From NCBI GenBank assembly GCA_025352585.1, contig JANXTD010000584.1:1-5941 (forward strand): a stretch of DNA of 5,941 bases, written 5' to 3'. Shown piece after piece: positions 1 to 5,623 of this stretch (position 1 is the stretch's first letter; each line of letters begins with the position of its first letter). Source of the DNA: Fimbriiglobus sp. (GTDB taxonomy: Bacteria; Planctomycetota; Planctomycetia; Gemmatales; Gemmataceae). A model generated the notes under the pieces. It was not told the origin of the DNA and did not search any database. It saw only the letters and a list, made by a program, of their open reading frames with translations. A program made the position numbers and the translations under genes.

Positions 1-26
1 CTGACGCTTCCGGCCCGACGGGGTCG

Positions 27-653
27 CTAGCGGTTCGGCGCGTCGGGGATGAGCGGCAGGCTCAGCCCGGAGCCAGGCACGGCCGGCGGGGCAATCGGCA
101 CGGCCGGCGGGGCAATCGGCACGCTCGGCGGCTTCGGCGGCGTCGCCGGATCGACGACCTTCGGCGCGGGCAGCACCTCTCCCGTCTTCGGCATCTCGCG
201 CGGCGCGTCCGACTTCGGCGGCGTGTCGCTGGTGCGAGGCGGCGCGGGGACGGCCGGCGGGGTGGGCGTCGTCCCCGTCGGGATCTGCTGCGGCTCGCGG
301 GGGGCCCCGGCGCTCGACGGGTACTTGTACAGGCCGCTGGCCGCCGCGTCGGCGCGGGCGTCGCCGTACAGGGGGCAGGCCGCGCCCCACGGGGTGATCT
401 GCGGCTTGAAGTAGCCGAAGCACGACGCGGCGGAGACGTGCGGCCCGCAGAACTGGCGGATGTACCGCTCGTCCGAGAACGGGAACGCCTTCATCCCGAG
501 AATCCCGCCGCAGTTACTGCCGCCGGCCGAGTTGCTCGAGCGCGGGCCGCAGCCCCCGCCGACGCCGCCGCAACAGTTCTGGGCCGAGGCGGTCGTGGCC
601 GTGACACCACTGGCGATCAGGCCGAGAAGCCCGACGCGGAACATCCGTCGCAT
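27..653 (-). CDS. Secreted Cys-rich / Pro-rich hypothetical protein
   Basis: A 208-residue protein of unknown function. The start ATG at 653 is chosen because an AAGGA ribosome site lies 7 nt upstream and because the protein then begins directly with a signal peptide (Arg residues, hydrophobic stretch 7-20, likely cleavage after A22-S23-A24). A longer frame from 683 would add ten residues without a comparable ribosome site. The mature N-terminal half (25-95) is rich in Gly and has seven cysteines (27, 28, 35, 48, 69, 78, 93), suggesting disulphides or metal binding outside the cytoplasm. The segment CFGYFKPQITPWGAACP (78-94) resembles a Tyr/Phe-Gly-Tyr...Trp motif I remember from short secreted planctomycete proteins. 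The rest (115-208) is a Pro-rich, probably disordered tail containing two exact PPAVPIA-type heptads. It follows the 733-1248 gene on the same strand after 79 bp. The reading as an exported, possibly envelope-associated protein is inference; no enzymatic motif is visible. Confidence 0.75.
   Translation of the reverse strand: MRRMFRVGLLGLIASGVTATTASAQNCCGGVGGGCGPRSSNSAGGSNCGGILGMKAFPFSDERYIRQFCGPHVSAASCFGYFKPQITPWGAACPLYGDARADAAASGLYKYPSSAGAPREPQQIPTGTTPTPPAVPAPPRTSDTPPKSDAPREMPKTGEVLPAPKVVDPATPPKPPSVPIAPPAVPIAPPAVPGSGLSLPLIPDAPNR
76..117. repeat. Two perfect tandem copies of a 21-bp unit inside the Pro-rich tail
   Basis: The unit GGCACGGCCGGCGGGGCAATC occurs at 76-96 and again at 97-117, with a diverging partial copy from 118. 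The period is a multiple of three, so each copy adds seven residues (Ala, Pro, Val and Ile-rich) to the C-terminal tail of the minus-strand protein without breaking the frame. Because the copies are identical at DNA level, the duplication is recent or maintained. Confidence 0.9.
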
Positions 654-660
654 GGTCGAA

Positions 661-665
661 TCCTT
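661..665 (-). promoter_or_regulatory. Ribosome binding site deciding the start of the 27-653 gene
   Basis: On the minus strand AAGGA (within AAAGGA) ends 7 nt before the ATG at 653. This supports that ATG over the in-frame one ten codons upstream. Confidence 0.65.
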
Positions 666-682
666 TCGTGGAGGGGTCGCCA

Positions 683-699
683 CCGGGCGTCCGGCCCGG
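683..699 (-). terminator. Short GC hairpin between the two small secreted-protein genes
   Basis: CCGGGC and GCCCGG form a perfect 6-bp stem around a 5-nt loop, about 34 nt beyond the stop of the upstream gene (733) and 30 nt before the next start (653). No T-run follows on the minus strand, so it is at best a weak or factor-assisted terminator, and it could instead be leader structure for the downstream gene. In DNA this GC-rich a 6-bp repeat may be chance. Confidence 0.25.
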
Positions 700-732
700 C
701 GTAGTCGTTGGTCGCAAGAAGTCTCAGGTTTG

Positions 733-1248
733 TCAGCGGCGGGAAGGGCTGCCGCCGCGAGACGCGGAGCCGATGCCGCTCGCGCCGCCGCCGACCCCGC
801 CGCCGAAGCCGCCGCTGCCGCGGTTCATCGTGTTGAAGCCGCCGCCGCTGCCGCCGCCGACCCCACCGCCCGAGCGAAGGCCGCCGCCGCCGTTGATCGG
901 GTTGCGGCTGAAGTAGCCGCGTGTGTTGTTAAACGTCGCGACGTAGCCGGTGAAGCGGACGTTCGGGTCGGCCCCTTGCGCCAGGTCGTTGAGCGAGTTC
1001 TGGAGGGAGTTCGTCGTCTGGTTGTACTGCTGCGAGAGTTGGTTGAGTTGCTGGGCCTGCTGCTGCTGCGGGCGCACGTAGCCGAGGTAGTTCAGCGCCG
1101 GGCTGCTGCCGTTGTTCAGGAGGTTCAAGTAGGGGCTGAAGGCCGGGCGGCCGACCGGCCCGGCGCTCGGCTGCGGTTGGGCCACGGCCGCCCCCGCCGA
1201 GAGGGCCGCGAGCGCGACCGGGAGGCAAAACTGGACGAAACTGCGCAT
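733..1248 (-). CDS. Secreted Gln-rich / Gly-rich hypothetical protein, planctomycete-type
   Basis: A 171-residue protein of unknown function. The ATG at 1248 has GAGGG 7 nt upstream, and residues 1-24 form a clear signal peptide (hydrophobic core 9-22, AVAQ at the probable cleavage site). After a short linker comes SPYLNLLNNG (38-47) and NYLGYVRPQ (53-61). The next segment, about 60-90, is rich in Gln, Asn and Leu and could form a short coiled coil. It is followed by TGYVATFNNTRGYF (100-113). I remember this order of motifs from many small exported planctomycete proteins of no assigned role. The C-terminal third (119-171) is Gly/Ser-rich with almost no hydrophobic residues and a basic end, so it is probably disordered. 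It lies downstream of the export gene on the same strand, but a 221-bp gap with a strong hairpin separates them, so separate transcription is likely. A role in the envelope or extracellular matrix would fit the setting but is only inference. Confidence 0.8.
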   Translation of the reverse strand: MRSFVQFCLPVALAALSAGAAVAQPQPSAGPVGRPAFSPYLNLLNNGSSPALNYLGYVRPQQQQAQQLNQLSQQYNQTTNSLQNSLNDLAQGADPNVRFTGYVATFNNTRGYFSRNPINGGGGLRSGGGVGGGSGGGFNTMNRGSGGFGGGVGGGASGIGSASRGGSPSRR

Positions 1249-1355
1249 GGCGTGACCCTCGACCGTCGGAGTGCAACCGGACCCGTCCTGGGTTCAGCGT
1301 AAACCGTGGCGCGACCAGGTCAACCACCAAGTTCGCGCCGCCGGCCTACACCCAA

Positions 1356-1405
1356 CGAATCGGCGGCGGCAAGGGTCCCCGTGAACCCCGGCCGCCGCCG
1401 ATTCG
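1356..1405 (-). terminator. Long perfect inverted repeat downstream of the export gene (probable terminator or 3' mRNA hairpin)
   Basis: The 15-bp arms CGAATCGGCGGCGGC (1356-1370) and GCCGCCGCCGATTCG (1391-1405) are exactly complementary around a 20-nt loop. The loop can add a further GGGT/ACCC pairing (1373-1376 with 1385-1388). The structure starts 65 nt after the stop of the minus-strand export gene. There is no T-run on either side, so it is not a classical intrinsic terminator. It may work as a hairpin-only terminator, as a barrier to 3' exonucleases, or as a dispersed palindromic repeat. Confidence 0.55.
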
Positions 1406-1469
1406 CCCGCCCGCGGTCCGGGCCGGTCTACTCACGCCGGATGCGCTAATTGCACCACCCGGCCGGCCC

Positions 1470-2693
1470 TTAGCGGGCCACGTTCACCACCGTCGGGGCG
1501 ACCGCGGTGCCGCCGTTGACCCCGCCGAAGCCGCCGAGGCCGAGGCCGCCGGTCTGGATGGTCCGCACCGTCGTGTAGCCGAAGAGCGTCGTGCCCAGCA
1601 CCCGCTCCAGCGGGGCCGTGACGCGGCCGATGGCCGTATCGACCTTCACCGCAGGCGAGCCCATCACGAAGACGCGGTCGCCGGGCAGGATCTGGTAGTT
1701 GGTCGAGGTCGTGCCGCGGCGGGTGATGCCGCGCCAGTCCACCGGCAGGATCTGGTCCCCGGTGCCGGCCGGGGCCGGCCGGGCGATCCAGATGCGCTTC
1801 GACGACACCGGCGAGAGGCCGCCGATGAAGCTCATCGCGTCCAGCACGGTCTCGTTGCCCGTCGAGGGGATGCGGACCACCTGCTCGCCGCTGCCGGCGA
1901 AGTCGGTGATGACGTAGTAGTACTTCGAGTTGTACGCCGACACGTCCACCGAGACCTCGGGGCGGTAGATGAAGCGCGACAGGTGCGCCTCGATCGCCTG
2001 CTTGATCTGCGGCTTGCTCAGGCCCGCGACGAAGACGCTGCCGTACAGCCCCAGCGACACGGTGCCGTCGGGCTGCACGAGGTGCTCGCCGCGGATCTGC
2101 TGGACGCCGCGCGACTGCGCCAGCGACACGGTCGCGATGGCCTCCTCGGGCTTGAGGGTTTTCTTGAGGCGCTCGATGACGAGCTTCTCGATCTCGGTGA
2201 CGGTCAGGTCGTTGACCCGCAGGCTGCCGCCGTAGGTCGCGCCGAGGTTAATCGTGCCGTCGGGGTCCACGGGGTACGGCCCGTTGATCGGCTCGCGCTC
2301 GTAGGCCTTCGGCGCGAACAGGTAGAGCACGTCGAGCGGCTCGACCTTGTAGGGCGGCAGCGGGATCAGCCGCTGGGCGTCGATGAGCAGGATGTCCGGG
2401 GCCTCGACCGTGTAGGCCGGCATCGTGACCTTGTTGAGTTCCTTGGGCAGCAGCGAGTTGTCGGCCGGCTCGGACTTGGGCGCGGGCCGGACGTACGGCG
2501 TCTGGCCGGAGAACGGCCCGCGGTTGGCGGTGACGGTGCCGCCGCCGCCGTCGGGCACGTTGTTCAAGTCGGCGAGCGAGCCGCCGAAGAGCGGCCGCGG
2601 CGGGCCGGATGTCTGGCAGCCGCTGCCGAACGCCGCCAGAACCGCCCCGGCCGCCAAGCCGGCGAGGCGAACACGCGGGACAAGTCGGGACAT
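1470..2693 (-). CDS. Wza-like polysaccharide biosynthesis/export protein (Poly_export + SLBB)
   Basis: A 407-residue protein expected to form the periplasmic/outer-membrane channel through which polysaccharide leaves the cell. The ATG at 2693 is chosen because GAGGGGG lies 8 nt upstream and an export signal starts at once. A frame beginning at 2792 would add 33 basic residues before the signal. Residues 1-25 are a signal sequence. C26 in FGSGC may be lipidated, although Leu is missing at -3. Residues 27-90 are a Pro/Gly-rich linker. The export domain follows with a duplicated look: YTVEAPDILLID (94-105) and YKVEPLDVLYLF (115-126), then VDPDGTINLG (142-151) and VQPDGTVSLG (206-215), each followed by a YG and a helix of the L(T/S)...I...I type. 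VDVSAYNSKYYYV (249-261) leads into an SLBB-like beta-grasp region with GNETVLDAMSFIGGL (279-293). NYQILPGDRVFV (332-343) closes the second beta region. A helix near 350-380 may match the outer-membrane helix of Wza, followed by a Gly-rich tail. The kinase/co-polymerase partner is divergent at 3348. Confidence 0.9.
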   Translation of the reverse strand: MSRLVPRVRLAGLAAGAVLAAFGSGCQTSGPPRPLFGGSLADLNNVPDGGGGTVTANRGPFSGQTPYVRPAPKSEPADNSLLPKELNKVTMPAYTVEAPDILLIDAQRLIPLPPYKVEPLDVLYLFAPKAYEREPINGPYPVDPDGTINLGATYGGSLRVNDLTVTEIEKLVIERLKKTLKPEEAIATVSLAQSRGVQQIRGEHLVQPDGTVSLGLYGSVFVAGLSKPQIKQAIEAHLSRFIYRPEVSVDVSAYNSKYYYVITDFAGSGEQVVRIPSTGNETVLDAMSFIGGLSPVSSKRIWIARPAPAGTGDQILPVDWRGITRRGTTSTNYQILPGDRVFVMGSPAVKVDTAIGRVTAPLERVLGTTLFGYTTVRTIQTGGLGLGGFGGVNGGTAVAPTVVNVAR

Positions 2694-2701
2694 GGTCGAA
2701 A

Positions 2702-2708
2702 CCCCCTC
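2702..2708 (-). promoter_or_regulatory. Ribosome binding site deciding the start of the export gene
   Basis: GAGGGGG on the minus strand ends 8 nt before the ATG at 2693. It supports the start that places the signal peptide at the N-terminus and argues against the longer frame starting at 2792. Confidence 0.65.
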
Positions 2709-2821
2709 AAAGGCACCGGATCGCGGACAAACTCGCGCAGACTTCGCGGCGGGGCGAGTGGCCCGGTGCCGCATGAGAGCGTGTTGTTCCATTGCAAGAT
2801 CGTCTCAGACGCGGGGTGTTG

Positions 2822-2837
2822 TGCAGGGAAAATGCCC
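2822..2837 (-). promoter_or_regulatory. Weak sigma-54-like (-24/-12) element facing the export gene
   Basis: Read on the minus strand, GGGCATTTTCCCTGCA aligns with the sigma-54 consensus TGGCACG-N4-TTGCW. The two most conserved parts, GG at -24 and GC at -12, are both present at the exact spacing, but only 8 of 12 defined positions match. The predicted RNA start is near 2811, about 118 nt before the ATG. Taken alone this would be a weak call. The stronger element of the same kind facing the divergent gene raises its interest. Confidence 0.3.
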
Positions 2838-2962
2838 GAAGGCCCGCAAAGACAGCAGTGTCGCGCAAAATGCGAAAACCGGCAGCACCCCCCTAGGTTG
2901 CCGTTTGTAAAAAAGCTACTGTAACCGGGTGTTCGTGACCTACGCTCGTTGCGTTGCGTTGT

Positions 2963-2988
2963 CGGGCGTTAAGGGGGCTTAACGCCCG
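2963..2988. promoter_or_regulatory. Perfect 11-bp inverted repeat, candidate activator (UAS) site
   Basis: CGGGCGTTAAG (2963-2973) and CTTAACGCCCG (2978-2988) are exactly complementary around GGGG. The centre near 2975 lies about 190 bp upstream of the predicted sigma-54 start for the kinase gene and about 165 bp upstream of that for the export gene. This is the range in which enhancer-binding proteins usually act. A dimer-binding operator is therefore plausible. Alternatives are an RNA hairpin in a long leader or a dispersed palindromic repeat. No gene ends here and no T-run follows, so a terminator is unlikely. Confidence 0.55.
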
Positions 2989-3140
2989 CGGCGAACTGGA
3001 CACGGGACGCTGAGCGACTTCGGCAGGCCGAGGCGGTCGCACTCCCTGGCCGCAACTCGCTCCCCAGACTCGGTTTGCGGAGTGGGTCGCGGCAACGCCG
3101 TCGCCGGCGGACTGGTCCGGAACTCGGCCCTCGGGTCGGG

Positions 3141-3156
3141 TGGCACGGGTCGTGCT
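3141..3156 (+). promoter_or_regulatory. Sigma-54 (RpoN) -24/-12 promoter of the kinase gene
   Basis: TGGCACGGGTCGTGCT matches the consensus TGGCACG-N4-TTGCW at 11 of 12 defined positions. The only mismatch is G for the first T of the -12 element (3152). The invariant GG (3142-3143) and GC (3154-3155) have the required spacing. The predicted start is near 3167, in an A/T-richer stretch suited to melting, giving a leader of about 180 nt. Promoters of this class need an ATP-driven enhancer-binding protein. An overlapping TGCTATGTT resembles an extended sigma-70 -10 box but lacks a -35 partner. Confidence 0.6.
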
Positions 3157-3256
3157 ATGTTTACCAGACGAATTTTCGCGATAGAACAGAATCCGTTGCT
3201 CACCCGCTGTCAAGGGTAGTGCCCCCTCCGGTGCCTGTCTGACTCGGTCGAAGTTT

Positions 3257-3300
3257 CGCCCGCCCCCCGGCCTCGCACCGGCGGGGAGCTACGCCGGGCG
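3257..3300 (+). promoter_or_regulatory. GC-rich hairpin in the leader of the kinase gene
   Basis: CGCCCG (3257-3262) pairs with CGGGCG (3295-3300). Inside it CCCCCCGG (3263-3270) pairs with CCGG-C-GGGG (3278-3286) with one bulged C and a 7-nt loop. The structure ends 37 nt before the GGAG ribosome site at 3338, so it need not block translation directly. It may stabilise the leader or may simply reflect base composition. Confidence 0.3.
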
Positions 3301-3347
3301 GAGCCGAGCGCCGAGCGGCCCCGTGTGACTCGCCCCCGGAGACGACG

Positions 3348-5585
3348 ATGCAACGCAGCCACACCAACGGCGACCAGGCCCTGAGCCAGACGTCGGCGTC
3401 CCTCGCCACCTCGCAGGGGGCCAGCCACTACGTGCCGCTCGCGCCGGGGCAGACGCTCGCGCCGCCGGCGACCGCGCGGTCGTGGCCGACGATCCTCGAG
3501 CTGTTCCACGCTATGAAGCGCCGCCTGGTGCTGGCGACCTTCCTGGGGCTGCTCGTCGGCATGGCCGCGGCCGCCGCGATCTGGCTGGCGATGCCCAACG
3601 GCAAGCACCGGGCGCAGGCGCTGTTGCAGATCAAGCCGGCCAACCAGCGCGGCGTCTTCCAGCAGGCTGGCTCCGGCGACGAGTTCAACATGTTCCGCAA
3701 GCGCGAGGAGAGCCTCGTCAAGGGTCGCTCGCTGCTCGAGCGCGTCGTCTCCGACCCCCGCGTCTCGAAGTACCCCGACTTCAAGTCGGCCGACGACCCC
3801 GTCCGCTTCGTCACCGAGGCCGTGGCCATCGGCTGGCCGGCCGAGGACTTGATGTCGGTGAGCATGCGCGGCGACAACGCCGCCGCCATCCGCGACACCG
3901 TCTCGACGCTGATCGACCTGTACCTCAAGGACACAACCTCGAACGAGCTTCGCGAGCGGCAGAGCAACCGCGCGCAACTCGACAAGAACATGGACGCCAT
4001 CGTCAAGCGCATCCGCGACCACGAGGAGCGCCTCAAGAAGCTGTCCGAACTCAACGCGGGGTCGAGCCCGATCACGAACAACGAGCTCCTTAAGGCCGAG
4101 ATGCTCCACCTCGCCAGCCTCGACAAGGACCTGCGCGACGACCAGAAGGAGATCGACGCGCTCACGATCCGCATGCAACTGCGCGCCCGCCAACTCGACG
4201 AGATGGCGGCGGTCGCGATCACCTCCGACGACCTTGAGAAGGCACTCGAGCGGAACGACGAGGTCAAGGAGAAGGTCGCCGCCCGCGACGCCCAAAAGAA
4301 GCAACTGGAGAAGGACGAACTCAAGAGCACCGAAGGCTCGTCGTACGTCCGCGAGGGCCGTGAGAAGCTAAAGCTGCGCCAGTCCGAACTCGACGTGGTC
4401 ACGAACCGCCTCAAGCCGACCGTCGAGAAGGAGATTCGCGCCGGCATGCGGCGAGCGCTGCTGATCGCCGAGGAGGGCGACAAGCAGACGCTCGACTTCC
4501 GCAAGGGGATGCTGAAGATCACCCAGGACAAGTACGACAAAAGCGCCGCGCGGATCAAGATGCTCGGCCACGCGAGCCACGAAATCGGCATCGACACCGA
4601 AGACGTGAAGCCGCTCAAAGACGCCCGGACGATGCTGGAGCAGCAGATCCTCGGCTCCGAGTCCCTGTCGAACGCCGAGACGCGCGTCTTTCTGCGCGAG
4701 CCGGCCGTGGTGACCCTCAACCAGAACTTGACGCAGAAGGTCTTTCTGTCGGTCGTGGCCTTCTTCGCCGGCTGCACCGTCGTGATGCTCGCGGTCGCGT
4801 TCCTCGAGTGGCGCTCGCGCCGCGTGGACTCGGTCGAGCAGGTCGTCAACGACCTCGGCTTGCGGGTCATCGGCACGATCCCGGCCTTCCCGAGTAAGCA
4901 GTCGCTCAAAAACGGCGACGCGGCCCAGTCGCAGAACTGGCGCTTCGTGCTGAACGAGTCGGTGAACTCGGCCCGCACGATGCTGCTGCACACGGCCAAG
5001 GCCCAGAACATGCAGATCCTCATGGTCACTAGTGCCATGCAGGGCGAGGGCAAGACCTCGCTGGCCAGCCAACTCGCCACGAGCATGGCGACTGCCGGGC
5101 TGCGGACGCTGATCCTCGACTGCGACCTGCGCAACCCCAGCATGCACAAGCTCTTCGACGCGCCACTGACCCCCGGTTGCGCCGAGGTGTTGTGCCAGGA
5201 AATCGACGTGTCGGACGCGGTGCAGCCGACGAGCGTGCCGAACCTGTGGCTGATCCCCGCCGGCCAGTGCTCGAACCGCGTCATCACGGCGCTCGCGCAG
5301 GGCCACCCGCTCGAGACGCTGTTCAACCGGCTGCGCGGCCAGTTCGACTTCATCGTCGTCGATAGCTGCCCCGTGCTGCCGGTCGCCGACTCGCTGCTCG
5401 TCGGCCAGCACGTCGACGGCGTGGTGCTGTCGATCTTGCAGGACATCAGCCAGTTGCCGAAGGTCATGACGACCGCCGAGCGCCTGACGCAGTTGAACAT
5501 CCCGCTGCTGGGCGCGGTGGTCAACGGCATCAAGCCGGACATCCACGCCTACGGGTACAACTACGTCAAGCAGTTGCCGGCGTAA
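3348..5585 (+). CDS. Wzc-like polysaccharide co-polymerase fused to BY-family tyrosine autokinase
   Basis: A 745-residue inner-membrane protein expected to set polysaccharide chain length and control export by cycles of tyrosine autophosphorylation. The ATG at 3348 has GGAG 6 nt upstream. Residues 1-58 are a cytoplasmic, low-complexity tail. TM1 spans about 60-82 (LATFLGLLVGMAAAAAIWLA), beginning a Wzz-type domain. Residues 195-345 are highly charged and probably form long coiled-coil helices in the periplasm. TM2 is about 464-486. The linker DLGLRVIGTIP (502-512) is typical of the join to the kinase. The kinase has Walker A QGEGKTS (565-571), Walker A' LILDCDLRNP (588-597), Walker B FIVVDSCP (668-675) and a short C-terminal tyrosine comb (Y735, Y737, Y739). 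All three nucleotide-binding motifs look intact. The oligomerisation motif EX2RX2R appears as E537-x2-N540-x2-R543. Length and two-helix topology match Wzc, with activator and kinase parts in one chain. The Wza-like partner is divergent at 2693. Confidence 0.93.
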   Translation: MQRSHTNGDQALSQTSASLATSQGASHYVPLAPGQTLAPPATARSWPTILELFHAMKRRLVLATFLGLLVGMAAAAAIWLAMPNGKHRAQALLQIKPANQRGVFQQAGSGDEFNMFRKREESLVKGRSLLERVVSDPRVSKYPDFKSADDPVRFVTEAVAIGWPAEDLMSVSMRGDNAAAIRDTVSTLIDLYLKDTTSNELRERQSNRAQLDKNMDAIVKRIRDHEERLKKLSELNAGSSPITNNELLKAEMLHLASLDKDLRDDQKEIDALTIRMQLRARQLDEMAAVAITSDDLEKALERNDEVKEKVAARDAQKKQLEKDELKSTEGSSYVREGREKLKLRQSELDVVTNRLKPTVEKEIRAGMRRALLIAEEGDKQTLDFRKGMLKITQDKYDKSAARIKMLGHASHEIGIDTEDVKPLKDARTMLEQQILGSESLSNAETRVFLREPAVVTLNQNLTQKVFLSVVAFFAGCTVVMLAVAFLEWRSRRVDSVEQVVNDLGLRVIGTIPAFPSKQSLKNGDAAQSQNWRFVLNESVNSARTMLLHTAKAQNMQILMVTSAMQGEGKTSLASQLATSMATAGLRTLILDCDLRNPSMHKLFDAPLTPGCAEVLCQEIDVSDAVQPTSVPNLWLIPAGQCSNRVITALAQGHPLETLFNRLRGQFDFIVVDSCPVLPVADSLLVGQHVDGVVLSILQDISQLPKVMTTAERLTQLNIPLLGAVVNGIKPDIHAYGYNYVKQLPA

Positions 5586-5612
5586 CGAAGTCTGGTTTGA
5601 AACTGACAGGTC

Positions 5613-5618
5613 AGGAGG
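5613..5618 (+). promoter_or_regulatory. Consensus ribosome binding site of the last gene
   Basis: AGGAGG, the full anti-16S core, ends 5 nt before the ATG at 5624. It fixes that start and excludes the in-frame TTG at 5597, for which AGGAGG would lie inside the coding region. It is the best ribosome site in the window, so strong translation of the small protein is likely. Confidence 0.8.
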
Positions 5619-5623
5619 GTTCG

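Larger units (their letters stand above)
2694..3347. other. Divergent, gene-free regulatory region between the export and kinase genes
   Basis: These 654 bp separate the two divergent exopolysaccharide genes. Open frames here have no convincing ribosome site, domain or signal peptide, and I do not accept any as a gene. Composition is uneven: 2790-2960 and 3156-3195 are noticeably richer in A and T than the flanks, as expected for promoters. The region holds a near-consensus sigma-54 promoter facing right, a weaker sigma-54-like element facing left, a perfect inverted repeat between them, and a GC-rich hairpin in the probable leader of the kinase mRNA. The length is generous for a bacterial intergenic region and is consistent with remote activator binding. 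Confidence 0.75.

Noticed and set aside
460..1302. Plus-strand open frame of 280 codons across the two small secreted-protein genes
   Set aside because: It has an Ala/Arg-rich shadow composition. The minus-strand frames have signal peptides and ribosome sites.
2694..2792. Upstream extension of the export protein by 33 residues
   Set aside because: It would bury the signal peptide behind a basic segment. GAGGGGG before the ATG at 2693 supports the shorter form.
2793..2808. TGCAAGATCGTCTCAG as a minus-strand sigma-54 promoter
   Set aside because: It contains TTGCA in the right orientation, but the required GG at -24 is absent at the correct spacing.
1983..2924. Plus-strand open frame of about 313 codons opposite the export gene
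   Set aside because: It is a shadow of the export gene, with low-complexity Arg/Val/Gly translation and no motifs.
2949..2962. GTTGC pentamer repeated almost three times
   Set aside because: The microrepeat is too short to assign meaning.
3040..3084. Bulged inverted repeat CACTC...CGCAA / TTGCG-GAGTG
   Set aside because: The two 5-bp stems with a 6-nt bulge and a 19-nt loop are within chance for such GC-rich DNA.
3153..3161. TGCTATGTT as an extended -10 sigma-70 promoter
   Set aside because: There is only a partial match and no -35 box at 16-18 bp. The overlapping sigma-54 element explains the site better, though dual use is not excluded.
2893..3213. Minus-strand open frame of 106 codons in the divergent region
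   Set aside because: No ribosome site, signal or domain is visible, and it runs across the palindrome and the sigma-54 element.
3210..4304. Minus-strand open frame of about 364 codons across the kinase start
   Set aside because: The translation is a repetitive Val/Leu/Arg/Asp composition typical of an antisense shadow and covers the N-terminal half of a real gene.
3428..5542. Very long minus-strand open frame (about 700 codons) opposite the kinase gene
   Set aside because: It is the Ser/Arg-rich mirror of a GC-rich coding strand, with no domain, signal peptide or ribosome site. The plus strand encodes an unmistakable Wzc-like kinase.
5597..5623. TTG start giving a nine-residue longer last protein
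   Set aside because: The AGGAGG at 5613-5618 fits only the ATG at 5624.
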